A DNA stretch of 64,000 bases from Flavobacterium faecale (GTDB lineage Bacteria > Bacteroidota > Bacteroidia > Flavobacteriales > Flavobacteriaceae). The DNA is taken from positions 1,922,001-1,986,000 of the forward strand of contig NZ_CP020918.1 of NCBI RefSeq assembly GCF_003076455.1, read 5' to 3'. The notes beneath the pieces were generated by a model. That model made no database searches. It worked only from the letters and a program-made list of their open reading frames with translations, and was not told where the DNA came from. Positions 9,657 to 19,239 of this stretch are shown in pieces (position 1 is the stretch's first letter; the number at the start of each line of letters is the position of its first letter). A program made the position numbers and the translations under genes.

Positions 9657-9726
9657 TGAATACAATTAGGAATACTAAATGTTATAGTCTGAATTTTAAA
9701 ATAAAATTTTTTTGATCATTTTCGAG

Positions 9727-10740
9727 TTAAATGACATTCACTTCAGCTTCAATTTGAATGCCAAAGGTCTTAAAGATAGTTTGTTGAATGTCTCTCGATA
9801 CAGCCAAGATTTCTTGACCGGTTGCACCACCATAGTTCACCAAAACCAATGCTTGATTCTTATGTATACCTGCGTCACCAAAGCGTTTTCCTTTAAAGCC
9901 AGCTTGCTCGATTAACCAGCCTGCAGGAACTTTTACTTCGGTTTCTGAGATATCATAAAATTTCATTTCTGGAAATTTAGCATGAATTGGTTCGAAATCT
10001 TTTTTACTTACAATTGGATTTTTAAAGAAGCTACCGCTGTTTCCTAATTCTTTTGGATCGGGTAATTTACTTTTTCGAATGGCAATTACCGCATTGCTTA
10101 CCTCTTTTAGCGTGGGAGTGGTGATGTTGTTTTTAGCCAATTCGCCTGCAATGTCACCGTAAGAAATGTTTATTTTGTGGTTTCTTTTGGTCAATTTAAA
10201 AACCACAGAGGTAATTATGTATTGGTCCTTAACTTCATTTTTAAAAACGCTTTCACGGTAGCCAAAAGCACATTCGTCCTTAAAAAATGTTTTGCACTCT
10301 TGATCTTCGATCGCTACTGCATCACAAGAAACAAAAGTATCTTTGATCTCAGCGCCATACGCACCAATGTTTTGTACGGGTGTGGTGCCTACATTTCCAG
10401 GTATAAGTGACATATTTTCTAGTCCACCAAAATCTTGCTCGATAGTCCAGAGAACAAATTCGTGCCAGTTTTCACCTGCTTGACTTTCGACCCAAACAAA
10501 ATCGTCGTCTTCTTTAATTATTTTTTTACCTTTTAGATCAATATGAATAACGAGTGCTTCTATGTTTTGTGTCAAAAGCATATTGCTTCCTCCACCCAAA
10601 ATAAATTTTTTCTCGCTAGGGTTTTCTACCAAAACTGTTTTTAATTCGGCAACCGTATGCACGGCTATAAATTGTTTGGCTTGGGCTTCAATCCCAAAAG
10701 TATTAAAGTTTTTTAACGAAAAAGCAGACTGTAATTCCAT
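9727..10740 (-). CDS. murB: UDP-N-acetylmuramate dehydrogenase
   Basis: The cytosolic flavoenzyme that reduces UDP-GlcNAc-enolpyruvate to UDP-MurNAc with NADPH in peptidoglycan precursor synthesis. FAD-binding motifs GGGSNMLL and PGNVGTTPVQNIGAYGAE are clear, as are the type I substrate-domain segments FGYRESVFK and NSGSFFKNPIV (Ser proton donor). The frame can be extended to 10764, but the family normally starts at MELQ, so I place the start at 10740 (337 residues). It is the last gene of a same-strand run with asnB 33 bases upstream. Confidence 0.95.
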   Translation of the reverse strand: MELQSAFSLKNFNTFGIEAQAKQFIAVHTVAELKTVLVENPSEKKFILGGGSNMLLTQNIEALVIHIDLKGKKIIKEDDDFVWVESQAGENWHEFVLWTIEQDFGGLENMSLIPGNVGTTPVQNIGAYGAEIKDTFVSCDAVAIEDQECKTFFKDECAFGYRESVFKNEVKDQYIITSVVFKLTKRNHKINISYGDIAGELAKNNITTPTLKEVSNAVIAIRKSKLPDPKELGNSGSFFKNPIVSKKDFEPIHAKFPEMKFYDISETEVKVPAGWLIEQAGFKGKRFGDAGIHKNQALVLVNYGGATGQEILAVSRDIQQTIFKTFGIQIEAEVNVI

Positions 10741-10773
10741 AAAATAAATAATAAAGTGGTCCAAAAATAAGGA

Positions 10774-12621
10774 TTAAAATTGAGTCGTATAGTTTTTTAA
10801 CCAAATATGCATCATAAACAACGGCATGATATACGGCAATAAGCGGCTATCTCCTTGTTGAAAGCTATGAATCAGTTTGGTACTGTCAATATGTTCAAAA
10901 TACGGCATTCGAAAAAGATCACTTTTTGCAAAATCATTCATTTCATCTTTAAAAGCCGGGGTTTGCAACAAATATGTATTCCAAGGAGTACTGAGTCCCA
11001 CTTTTTTGAAAAAGAGAATTTCTTGAGGCAATCGATCTTGCATAGCTGTTTTTAAAATATACTTGCCTTTTTTTCCAGTAAACAGCCATTTATCATCTAG
11101 AGATCCTAGGCCGGCAATGAGACGTTGATCCAAAAAAGGTTCTCTGCATTCAATGGAAGCACCCATCGTTGTGCGGTCGTTTCTATTTAAAAGGGACTGC
11201 ATATAGGTATGTTGATCGAAATAAAGCGCTTGTCGTTGCAGACTATTAGGGTAGAGTAGCGCTGCCTCGTTGAGTATTTTTTTTCGAAAATCATTTTTAG
11301 GTTCTTGGCTAATCCCAAAGGTTGCGGCAATATCTTTTGGGTAAATATTCGAGCCGTTGTAGGAAATTAAATCCTGCGGGTTGGTAATTTGTGAGTAGCG
11401 AATTAATTTTTCGTATCGAGGGTTGTTTTTAAACAATCCGGCTTGACCAATGGTACTGATCATTTGCAGCAACCATGGTTTTTTGAGTGCTTTGTAGCGT
11501 ACATAGCCACCCATAAGTTCGTCCGCACCTTCGCCCGAGAGCAAGACTTTTACCTTGGAATGTGCCAACTGCGAGATGCGTAGCAAATGGGGTTCGTTGA
11601 GGTGCATTAAGGGTTCGTCTTGAAAATAAGTGGCTTCGATCAAACTGTCAAACAAAGAATTATCCTCTACTTGCATCGTGTTGAAATGGTACCCGTATTG
11701 ATCGGATAGCATTTTAGCCAAATGCGATTCATTGTGTTGTGCTTCTTTGAAACCAATATTAAAAGTTTCGATGTTTTTGAAGTCCTGATATTTTAAAGAA
11801 GCAAGTGTTGATGATGAGTCGAGACCGCCGCTCAGCAGCACACCCACAGGTATGTCACTCACCATGCGCAAGCGTACCGAGTCATCAAAAGTTTCTTTGA
11901 ACCACGAAATGGGATCCTTAATTATAGGTTGATTTTGAATGGCAGTGGTTAAGTCCCACCATTTTTCATGAGTAACTTTACCTGACTGTGCAATAGTCAT
12001 GACGTGCCCAGGTAATACTTCTTTAATATTTTGGTATAATGTATTTTCGCCTGCTACAAAACGATTAAAAATATATTCTTCGAGACCGTCGGAATCTATT
12101 TTTAAGGGAATGCCAGCCGTGAACAATGCTTTTTGCTCTGAAGCGAAATAGAAACTCTCATTATGAAAAGCATAATATAAAGGTTTCACACCCATTCGAT
12201 CCCGTACGAGCGTTAGCTTTTTTTCAACAGTATCCCAAATTACAAAGGCAAACATTCCGTTTAACTTGGGTAGCATCTTCAAGCCTTCTTTTCGAAACAA
12301 CTGGAGTAAAACCTCTGTGTCCGATTTTGTTTTTAAGGTATAGCCATCCGCCTGCAATTCGGGGTAGAAATCTTTGTAATTGTATATTTCGCCATTAAAG
12401 ACCATGACATATCGTTTGTCATCAGACACAAAAGGTTGGTGTCCCGCGGCAGAAGTATCTATAATAGAAAGACGTCTTTGACCAAGTCCGATAGTATTTG
12501 CTATAAAAATGCCCTTATCATCCGGACCACGATGCGCAAGTGAATCGCGCATTTGCGTCAGAATCCTTTGGTCAACTGTCTTAGAAGTTTGAAAATGTAA
12601 TATTCCGTTGATGCCGCACAT
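10774..12621 (-). CDS. asnB: Asparagine synthase (glutamine-hydrolysing)
   Basis: A 615-residue class II glutamine amidotransferase/asparagine synthase. Cys2 after Met1 is the N-terminal nucleophile (MCGINGIL), with RGPDD, QRRLSIID and FNGEIYN typical of the glutaminase domain, and the ATP-pyrophosphatase loop LLSGGLDSS (about 265) plus SGEGADELMGGY in the synthetase domain. It could make free asparagine, but enzymes of this length embedded between glycosyltransferase genes also amidate sugar-acid residues of surface polysaccharides. Spacing of 6 bases to the upstream glycosyltransferase indicates one transcript. Confidence 0.9.
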   Translation of the reverse strand: MCGINGILHFQTSKTVDQRILTQMRDSLAHRGPDDKGIFIANTIGLGQRRLSIIDTSAAGHQPFVSDDKRYVMVFNGEIYNYKDFYPELQADGYTLKTKSDTEVLLQLFRKEGLKMLPKLNGMFAFVIWDTVEKKLTLVRDRMGVKPLYYAFHNESFYFASEQKALFTAGIPLKIDSDGLEEYIFNRFVAGENTLYQNIKEVLPGHVMTIAQSGKVTHEKWWDLTTAIQNQPIIKDPISWFKETFDDSVRLRMVSDIPVGVLLSGGLDSSSTLASLKYQDFKNIETFNIGFKEAQHNESHLAKMLSDQYGYHFNTMQVEDNSLFDSLIEATYFQDEPLMHLNEPHLLRISQLAHSKVKVLLSGEGADELMGGYVRYKALKKPWLLQMISTIGQAGLFKNNPRYEKLIRYSQITNPQDLISYNGSNIYPKDIAATFGISQEPKNDFRKKILNEAALLYPNSLQRQALYFDQHTYMQSLLNRNDRTTMGASIECREPFLDQRLIAGLGSLDDKWLFTGKKGKYILKTAMQDRLPQEILFFKKVGLSTPWNTYLLQTPAFKDEMNDFAKSDLFRMPYFEHIDSTKLIHSFQQGDSRLLPYIMPLFMMHIWLKNYTTQF

Positions 12622-12627
12622 AGTTTG

Positions 12628-13695
12628 TTACAGTTTTTGAGCTTTGTCAATTAGCTCATGGTATTTTTGAGCAATGAGTGTCATATTGGTCGCATAGTTT
12701 CCTACCGCTTTTACTTTTTGTTGATTAATTGCAATAGCGTTTATGCGATGCAAATGATCATTATAGGTTGTTATGAGCGTATTGGCAAGCGCTTGATAAT
12801 CATCAACGGGTACCAAAGCACCATTGATTTGAGGCGAAATCCACTCGCGGTTACCTTCAATGTCAGATACAATTGGGTAACAACCACTTGCCATAGCTTC
12901 AAACAAGGAAGCCGAAACCCCCTCGGTATTGGGCATGCTGAGGTAAAAGTTGGCCTGTTGTAGCAATGCAGGTAGTGCGTTATAAGGCATTCGACCCAAA
13001 AAACGAACCTTTTGATCGATTTTTAAGTCAATTGTTAGTTGCTTTAGATCTTCCAATGCATATCCATCGCCTACAAATGTAAGTTCAAAATCATGTCCTT
13101 GATCGTGTAGTAATCCAAATGCTTTTATGATGGTTTCGTGTCGATATTCATTGGTCAAGGATCGAGTTACAATTGCTTTTATTTTCGAAAATGAAACAGT
13201 TGATTTCGAATAAAATGCAGCTACATCAATACCTTTTGGTAGCACCATTACTTTTGATAAATCGACCTTGGCAGTAATCATAGCGGGTAACATCACTGAT
13301 CCCCATGCGTGGATAAGGACTGCATTTTTGAAAGCATACTGTTGTAATACTTTCTTCAACGGATAGGTAAACGAGTGGATTGGCCACAAATCAGTGATAC
13401 CTTGTTGCGCGATTACGGCCATTGGAGCCTGTGAAACCGTAGCCAAAAAACCATAGCTCGTAGTGCGTTCTGCGATAACGAGATCAGGTTTTTCTTTTCG
13501 AATAATTTTATTGACGCGATATAGGGCAGTTGTAAATTCTAATAAGCGTGCAATTCTATTAAAAAACGAGTTGGAGGGTGTTTTTAGCTCCCAAGTCATC
13601 AGTTCAAAATCCCCAAATTCTTCCAAGCCTTTTCTCCATGTGATGGCGTCGGCTCGGTAGGTTTCGCCCAAAAAAAGTATTTTTCTTTTTTTCAT
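12628..13695 (-). CDS. Glycosyltransferase, family 4 type (GT-B)
   Basis: A 355-residue GT-B enzyme. The C-terminal Rossmann domain has the GT4 pattern FVGDGYALEDLKQL, VRFLGRMPYNALPALLQQANFYLSMPNTEGVSASLFEAMASGCYPIVSDIEGNREW, which includes the nucleotide-binding E-x7-E region. The N-terminal acceptor domain starts KILFLGETYRADA. The product is probably a surface glycan, as it sits with asnB and within 10 bases of the DUF2461 gene. Sugar donor and acceptor are unknown. Confidence 0.88.
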   Translation of the reverse strand: MKKRKILFLGETYRADAITWRKGLEEFGDFELMTWELKTPSNSFFNRIARLLEFTTALYRVNKIIRKEKPDLVIAERTTSYGFLATVSQAPMAVIAQQGITDLWPIHSFTYPLKKVLQQYAFKNAVLIHAWGSVMLPAMITAKVDLSKVMVLPKGIDVAAFYSKSTVSFSKIKAIVTRSLTNEYRHETIIKAFGLLHDQGHDFELTFVGDGYALEDLKQLTIDLKIDQKVRFLGRMPYNALPALLQQANFYLSMPNTEGVSASLFEAMASGCYPIVSDIEGNREWISPQINGALVPVDDYQALANTLITTYNDHLHRINAIAINQQKVKAVGNYATNMTLIAQKYHELIDKAQKL

Positions 13696-13704
13696 GGATT
13701 GGTA

Positions 13705-14385
13705 TTAGAACTCTTCGTCTGCAGTCAAAGCACGGTTCATGAAATCATTCAATGGTTTTAAAAGAATCAGTTTTTGACTCATTTTCGAAACGAAATCTTT
13801 TTCAGTGATTTCAGTGATTTCGAATTTTTGCATCACTTCAAAACTTTTTAGTTTTAGTAATTCAATGGCAGGGTGCTCTTTGTCATAACCTCTCGGTGGA
13901 TTTTTAAGGCAGCTTTTTTCATTTCGAGCAAAAGTACCAAACTCTTTTTTGAAGGTTTTGTTTTCGATAATAGCCTCAAGATCCTCATGAAAAAAGGCGA
14001 TTTCCTTACGCACCTTTTTCAAATCATCGGCTAGTGGCGCATAGAATCCACCGGCAATAAAGCTCGCGCCACGTTCTATATGTACATAGTAGCCCGCGCG
14101 GTTGTTGCCTTTGGTTCCAGATGATAACCAAACACCCATATGCGATTTGTAAGGAGATTTATCCTTAGAAAAGCGAATATCGCGATTGATTCGAAACGTA
14201 CAGTTTTTTATTTCTAGCAATTCCAACGAAGGATCAAGCGGCTTCATAGCGTCTAAAAAAGCACCCACAAGTTTGTGATAGTCTTTTTTAAACAGCTCAT
14301 ATCGCTTTTTGTTTTCGTGAAACCACTCCCTGTTATTATTGGTTTTTAAATCGTCTAAAAATATAAGGCTCTCTGTTGATAGCAT
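13705..14385 (-). CDS. DUF2461 (TIGR02453) family protein
   Basis: A 226-residue protein recognised from the family signature: NNREWFHENKKRYELFKKDY near the N-terminus, FRINRDIRFSKDKSPYKSHMGVWLSSG (about 67-93), and GYYVHIERGASFIAGGFYAP (about 101-120). The family is widespread in bacteria and some fungi; no biochemical activity is established. It is cytosolic by sequence (no signal or membrane segment). It is part of the rhodanese-to-murB run, 22 bases after the rhodanese gene. Confidence 0.9.
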   Translation of the reverse strand: MLSTESLIFLDDLKTNNNREWFHENKKRYELFKKDYHKLVGAFLDAMKPLDPSLELLEIKNCTFRINRDIRFSKDKSPYKSHMGVWLSSGTKGNNRAGYYVHIERGASFIAGGFYAPLADDLKKVRKEIAFFHEDLEAIIENKTFKKEFGTFARNEKSCLKNPPRGYDKEHPAIELLKLKSFEVMQKFEITEITEKDFVSKMSQKLILLKPLNDFMNRALTADEEF

Positions 14386-14407
14386 AATAGTGTACGTCTT
14401 AATTGAT

Positions 14408-14803
14408 TTAGTTTTTATTGCTTTTTAGACCTTCGGCACTCCATTGCAGGAATCCACCATCAAGTTCAATGATATTCGTGAAACCAAGTTCAGCTAGTTT
14501 ACTGCAGGCTTTTTTACTACGTCCACCGCTTCTACAATAGACATAAACGGGTTTGGTTTTGTCTAATTTTTGAGCATCGGCTTCAAAAGTAGTTCCGGTC
14601 CAATTTATATTGGTGGCATTGACAAGGTGTTCACTTTCAAATTCTTCTGGCGTTCGCACATCAATAAGTTGTGGTTTTTCGGTATTTGCGATTTCTTTTT
14701 GAAATTCTTGTGCTGCGACAGTTTTTTGATTTTGAGCATTTTGTCCATTGCATGATAAAAACAGGGCAGAGGTGAATATGAAAAATAAGATTTTGATTTT
14801 CAT
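14408..14803 (-). CDS. Rhodanese-domain lipoprotein
   Basis: A 131-residue single rhodanese domain behind a lipoprotein signal peptide (lipobox Cys18 in LFLSCNGQ), so it should be anchored at the cell envelope. The catalytic Cys90 sits in the loop CRSGGRSK and the preceding DVRTPEEFESEHLVNATNI is the standard CH2-type motif. Such proteins carry persulfide sulfur or act in thiol redox; the exact substrate is not evident. It is the first gene of the operon running to murB. Confidence 0.92.
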   Translation of the reverse strand: MKIKILFFIFTSALFLSCNGQNAQNQKTVAAQEFQKEIANTEKPQLIDVRTPEEFESEHLVNATNINWTGTTFEADAQKLDKTKPVYVYCRSGGRSKKACSKLAELGFTNIIELDGGFLQWSAEGLKSNKN

Positions 14804-15056
14804 TTATAATATTATTTTGAGTTATAGTTGGTGCTAAATTAAGTAATTTATTAGGAGTACAAATCAGCTTACATGGATTTATAATTATTTTATTGGTTTT
14901 AAAATCATATCACAAGTTTTATTTTTAAATAAGATTATATTTATTTTTATATAAAATAAAAGTATTTAGTCGTTATAAATTGCAATTTATCGGTTATAAT
15001 GTTAAATTGCGGTAGTCTGATAGATTGTTGGACTTCAGAACTTTACAAAAAGGAGT

Positions 15057-16367
15057 ATGAAAATAAAATTACAATTTTTGAGTTTGCTGATGCTAGTTTT
15101 CTTCATTACCAATTGTGCAAATGATAAACAAGAGCAAAACAGTGACCAAACTAAGTCGATTGAAGAAAGGATAAATGAAGTATATGCCGAAGCAGAAGCC
15201 GAAACTGCACCCATGATGTCGGTTCAGGTTGCTAAGAAAAACACTAAAAAAGTCTATGTTCACTATATGCCATGGTTTTACAGTAAAGAGCATGATGGTT
15301 TTTGGGGACAGCAATGGACCATGACCAACAGAAATCCAGATTTATTTAACCAAGATGGTACCCGCCAAATTGCGTCACATTATTATCCCTTAATCGGGCC
15401 TTATTCATCAAACGATAGTGATTTGCAAGAATATCATCTTCTTTTAATGAAATTATCAGGTATTGACGGGGTCATATTTGATTGGTACGGCAGCCGAAAT
15501 GTTCATGATTTTGAAAATATCAAAAAAAGTACCGAATCGTTTATTTCTGAAGTCGAAGAGGTAGGTTTGAAATTTTCGATCATGTATGAAGATAAAACAA
15601 CACAGTATTTGACTGATAGAAGAGTTTCTAGCGGAAGCATTGCCGCAGCAACAGCCGATTTACAGTATATTTCTAAACGTTATTTTCCGAGTAAAAATTA
15701 TTTAACAGCCAATAACAAAAAACTAGTATTCCTATTTGGTCCTAATTATATTGATGATCCAGCAGATTGGGATTTAATAGCGTCTGGGCTTAGTTTCAAA
15801 CCTACCTTTATGACCTTATGGAAAGCTAGTGACCGTGTAGGTGATACTGCTTATGGCGAATTCAGTTGGATCGATCGCAACCATCTAGAGACTTTGAACG
15901 GTTATTATGAGTATGCCAAGCTAAAGAATATTGTAACTATTGGAGGGGCATATCCTGGTTTTAATGACTATTATTTTGAAGGCGGTTGGAGACCAGATAC
16001 TAGCCAAGATTGGACCATTGATCAAAACGGTACCCAAACACTTGAGCAAACATTGGCACTAAGCAATTCGTACCCTGTTGAATTTATTCAGTTAATCACT
16101 TGGAACGATTTTGGTGAAGGGACAATGATTGAACCAACCAAAGAATTTGGATATAGTTCACTTGAAACTATTCAAGAATTCACCGGTGTGCCGTATGGCA
16201 AATCTGAATTAGAGATACCTTATAAATTGTACCAACTTCGAAAAAAGTATCAAGACAGTCCAAGAATTCAGAGACTACTAGATTATGCTTACCGATCTAT
16301 TTATGCTTTGAAATTGTCTAAAGCAGATCGCGTTTTAACCATCATTGAAGAATATTACGGAGACTAA
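15057..16367 (+). CDS. Glycoside hydrolase family 71/99-like lipoprotein
   Basis: A 436-residue secreted protein with a lipoprotein signal (Cys20 in FFITNCAND). The mature part resembles GH99-like endo-acting alpha-mannosidase folds: VYVHYMPWF, GVIFDWYG, SIMYEDKT and, near the end, ITWNDFGEGTMIEPT, which matches the acidic catalytic region of the family. No sulfatase, SusCD pair or other carbohydrate gene lies beside it, so its glycan cannot be named; alpha-mannan-type substrates are known for relatives. The gene stands alone and converges on recF. Confidence 0.82.
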   Translation: MKIKLQFLSLLMLVFFITNCANDKQEQNSDQTKSIEERINEVYAEAEAETAPMMSVQVAKKNTKKVYVHYMPWFYSKEHDGFWGQQWTMTNRNPDLFNQDGTRQIASHYYPLIGPYSSNDSDLQEYHLLLMKLSGIDGVIFDWYGSRNVHDFENIKKSTESFISEVEEVGLKFSIMYEDKTTQYLTDRRVSSGSIAAATADLQYISKRYFPSKNYLTANNKKLVFLFGPNYIDDPADWDLIASGLSFKPTFMTLWKASDRVGDTAYGEFSWIDRNHLETLNGYYEYAKLKNIVTIGGAYPGFNDYYFEGGWRPDTSQDWTIDQNGTQTLEQTLALSNSYPVEFIQLITWNDFGEGTMIEPTKEFGYSSLETIQEFTGVPYGKSELEIPYKLYQLRKKYQDSPRIQRLLDYAYRSIYALKLSKADRVLTIIEEYYGD

Positions 16368-16385
16368 AAAGTTTTCTTTTCGAAA

Positions 16386-17468
16386 TTATTTTAGCTCAAA
16401 CATTTGATAGGATTGATGTGTTGATTTCACAATAGCTTCTGTACGCTCCGGATGCGTGTCTGAGATAAAGAGTTGTCCAAAGGCATCACTGTTAACCATT
16501 TCTACAATTTTCGATACACGACTTTCATCCAATTTATCAAAAATATCATCAAAGAGTAATACAGGTTTGACACCGCTTTGTTTTTTTAGAAAATCAAACT
16601 GAGCAAGCTTCAAAGCAATCAAATACGATTTTTGCTGTCCTTGCGAACCAAATTTCTTAATCGGGTGATGGTCAATTTCGAATAATAAATCGTCTTTGTG
16701 TATACCTACACTCGTGTACTGTAGGGCACGATCTTTATTTATGTTTTTTTCAAGCAGGCTTTGTAGGTCACTCTCATGCAAATGACTTTCGTACACCAAT
16801 TGCACTTGTTCTTCTGATCCAGTAATAGCTTGGTGGTGGACATTAAATATAGGTAGAAATTCTGAAATAAATTCTTTCCTTTTTTCGAAAATGTAAGTGC
16901 TATACCCATCCAACTGCTCGTTATAGATTGCCAAAGTATCTTTTTCGAATACATGATTGAGCGCAAAATATTTCAATAGGGCATTACGCTGTACAATCGT
17001 TTTTTGATACAAAATTAGTTGTTTCAAATAATCACTATCCAATTGCGAGATCACACTGTCCATAAATTTACGACGGGTTTCACTTCCTTCAATAATAAGG
17101 TCACGATCTGCCGGTGAAATAATCACCAAAGGGATAAAACCAATGTGGTCTGAGAATTTATCGTAAGCTTTACCGTTTCGCTTTAATACTTTTTTCTGGC
17201 CTTTTTTCAAACTGCAAACCAATTGCTCGGTGCGATCCTCCTTTATAAATTCGGCATCAATCACAAAGAATTCTTCTCCATGTTTAATATTTTGTACTGC
17301 CAAAGGATTAAAATAGCTTTTTCCGTAGGCTAAATGATAAATAGCGTCCAAAACAGTTGTTTTTCCGATGCCATTTTTACCTACAAAACAAATAATCTTG
17401 CCTTCAAACTCAAAATTAGCTTCAGAAAAATTTTTATAATTGAAAAGGGAAATCTTTTTTAAATACAT
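16386..17468 (-). CDS. recF: DNA replication and repair protein RecF
   Basis: A 360-residue SMC-like ATPase that helps load RecA at single-strand gaps. Walker [10 protein letters not shown] lies at residues 30-38, preceded by the FNYKNFSEA motif typical of RecF; the signature region includes [18 protein letters not shown], and Walker B is [16 protein letters not shown] followed by the D-loop and the [10 protein letters not shown] motif. Length is normal. It is not next to dnaA/dnaN/gyrB here, as is common in Bacteroidota. Divergent from the TPR gene. Confidence 0.96.
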   Translation of the reverse strand: MYLKKISLFNYKNFSEANFEFEGKIICFVGKNGIGKTTVLDAIYHLAYGKSYFNPLAVQNIKHGEEFFVIDAEFIKEDRTEQLVCSLKKGQKKVLKRNGKAYDKFSDHIGFIPLVIISPADRDLIIEGSETRRKFMDSVISQLDSDYLKQLILYQKTIVQRNALLKYFALNHVFEKDTLAIYNEQLDGYSTYIFEKRKEFISEFLPIFNVHHQAITGSEEQVQLVYESHLHESDLQSLLEKNINKDRALQYTSVGIHKDDLLFEIDHHPIKKFGSQGQQKSYLIALKLAQFDFLKKQSGVKPVLLFDDIFDKLDESRVSKIVEMVNSDAFGQLFISDTHPERTEAIVKSTHQSYQMFELK

Positions 17469-17661
17469 TCTGAGGGAATTCTAATTGATAGTGAGGAGGT
17501 TACTGTTTTTGACTGCTATTTTAAAAGCGGGTGCAAATTATCGAAAATTATTGATAAAATCTCTTTTTGCTCAGGATTAACAATCGTTGAGCCAAAGTTT
17601 GTTACGGTTTCCCGAAAATAAAGGGCTTGTTTTTTTAATTTAATTATAAAAAGCTTATTTT

Positions 17662-17694
17662 TTTGCGTGAGTTTGAATAAAAATTTTATTTTTG
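17662..17694 (+). promoter_or_regulatory. Candidate promoter of the TPR-ribH unit
   Basis: TTTG at 17662-17665 and TATTTTTG at 17687-17694 match the Bacteroidota -33 and -7 elements, but with 21 rather than 19 bases between them. The -7 element ends 22 bases before the start codon. Confidence 0.35.
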
Positions 17695-17716
17695 CGGTTC
17701 ACTAAATTTAATTGAA

Positions 17717-18490
17717 ATGGCTACCTATAATAAAAGAGGATATAAAACACCAAAAGAAAAAGAAGTTAAAGACGCTGTTGAAGACGTAATCATTGATGAA
17801 AAAGACAGTACTACTGCTGAGGTTTTTTCAAAATTAGATGAAACAGCTTCTAAAACGGAAGACTGGGTTGCCAAAAATCAAAAAATTATTATTGGTTTTG
17901 TTGGTGCTGTAGCTTTGGTTACTGTTGGTTATTTAGCGTATCAAAAATTTATTGCAGAGCCTAAACAAGACGATGCTGCCAACGAAATGTTTGTTGCGCA
18001 ACAAAATTTTGAAAAAGCAACAAATGGAGTTGCTAGTGATTCACTTTACAAATTGGCCTTAAACGGATCTGAAGGTAAATTTGGATTTGTAAAAATTGCT
18101 GATGAATATTCTGGTACAGATGCAGGAAACTTAGCAAACTACTATGCAGGTATCGCTTACTTGAATACAGGTAAATATGCAGAAGCTATTGACTATTTGA
18201 GCAAATTTAGCTCAGATGATATGATCTTGAGTGCTTTGGCAAAAGGTGCAATTGGAGATGCACATGCAGAAAAAAATGAGCAAGAAGATGCTTTGTCTTT
18301 TTATGTAAAAGCGGCAGAATCTAATAAAAACGACTTCACTACACCACGTTTCTTGTTGAAAGCAGGAAAAACAGCTTTGGCTTTGGGTAAAAAAGAAGAT
18401 GCTTTGAAATACTTTACAGATATTAAAGAGAACTACGAAAACACTCCAGAAGGAGCTTCAGTAGAGGCTTTGATCGGATTGGCACAATAA
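17717..18490 (+). CDS. Membrane-anchored tetratricopeptide repeat protein (YfgM-like)
   Basis: A 257-residue protein with a charged cytoplasmic N-terminus, one membrane helix (about 57-79, IIIGFVGAVALVTVGYLAY) and a helical periplasmic domain containing TPR-like repeats (LANYYAGIAYLNTGKYAEAIDYL, DAHAEKNEQEDALSFYVKA, GKTALALGKKEDALKYF). The layout is like E. coli YfgM, a periplasmic chaperone-interacting protein, but the similarity is architectural. It precedes ribH by 29 bases and is likely co-transcribed. Confidence 0.85.
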   Translation: MATYNKRGYKTPKEKEVKDAVEDVIIDEKDSTTAEVFSKLDETASKTEDWVAKNQKIIIGFVGAVALVTVGYLAYQKFIAEPKQDDAANEMFVAQQNFEKATNGVASDSLYKLALNGSEGKFGFVKIADEYSGTDAGNLANYYAGIAYLNTGKYAEAIDYLSKFSSDDMILSALAKGAIGDAHAEKNEQEDALSFYVKAAESNKNDFTTPRFLLKAGKTALALGKKEDALKYFTDIKENYENTPEGASVEALIGLAQ

Positions 18491-18519
18491 CAATAATTGT
18501 TTAATTTGAACGAGTAATT

Positions 18520-19092
18520 ATGGCAACTGAAAATAGAAATTTATCTGTTTACGATAAAAGTACGCTACCAAATGCGAAAGATTTTCGTTTTGGCGTAGTG
18601 GTATCAGAATGGAATGAGCAAATTACAGAAGGTTTGTATAAAGGAGCTTTAGAAGCTTTTTTGGATAACGAAGTACCAGAAGCAAATATCATTCGTTGGA
18701 ATGTTCCAGGAAGTTTTGAGTTGGTTTACGGAAGTAAAAAAATGTTACAAACTCAAAACGTTGATGCTGTGATCGCTATTGGTTGCGTGATTCAAGGACA
18801 AACCAAGCACTTTGATTTTGTTTGCGAGGGTGTGACACAAGGAATTAAAGACTTGAATGTACAGTCGGATATTCCGGTTATTTTCTGCGTTTTAACAGAT
18901 AATACACAGCAACAATCTATTGATAGAAGTGGAGGTATTCACGGAAACAAAGGTACTGAAGCGGCTATTGCTGCAATCAAAATGGCTTATATTCGTCAGC
19001 AAGCCTCTTTGGCACACGAATACAAAAAGCCAGCAATGTTGTCTTCTGGACAATTACAAATAGATAACGAGCCTCTGAAAATAGAGGAGTAA
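18520..19092 (+). CDS. ribH: 6,7-dimethyl-8-ribityllumazine synthase
   Basis: The penultimate riboflavin biosynthesis enzyme, condensing 5-amino-6-ribitylaminouracil with 3,4-dihydroxy-2-butanone 4-phosphate. Motifs: FGVVVSEWN (substrate site), PGSFELVYG, and AIGCVIQGQTKHFDFVC with the catalytic His97; the later GNKGTEAA is also conserved. At 190 residues it is somewhat longer than typical 155-165 because of an N-terminal leader and a C-terminal tail beyond the core. A terminator follows. Confidence 0.96.
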   Translation: MATENRNLSVYDKSTLPNAKDFRFGVVVSEWNEQITEGLYKGALEAFLDNEVPEANIIRWNVPGSFELVYGSKKMLQTQNVDAVIAIGCVIQGQTKHFDFVCEGVTQGIKDLNVQSDIPVIFCVLTDNTQQQSIDRSGGIHGNKGTEAAIAAIKMAYIRQQASLAHEYKKPAMLSSGQLQIDNEPLKIEE

Positions 19093-19115
19093 AAAATTAT
19101 AACTATTTCAATAAT

Positions 19116-19153
19116 AAACCTATACCGTAATAATTTACAGTGTAGGTTTTTTG
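19116..19153 (+). terminator. Terminator after ribH
   Basis: AAACCTATAC pairs with GTGTAGGTTT (one T-G wobble) and is followed by a T run, 24 bases after the ribH stop. Confidence 0.75.
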
Positions 19154-19239
19154 TTTTATTTATGATAGTGGATCTTCTATAAGCCCACTTAATTTTCTTA
19201 AATTTGACCTTTTAATCAACAAATCCGAAATAAATTTCA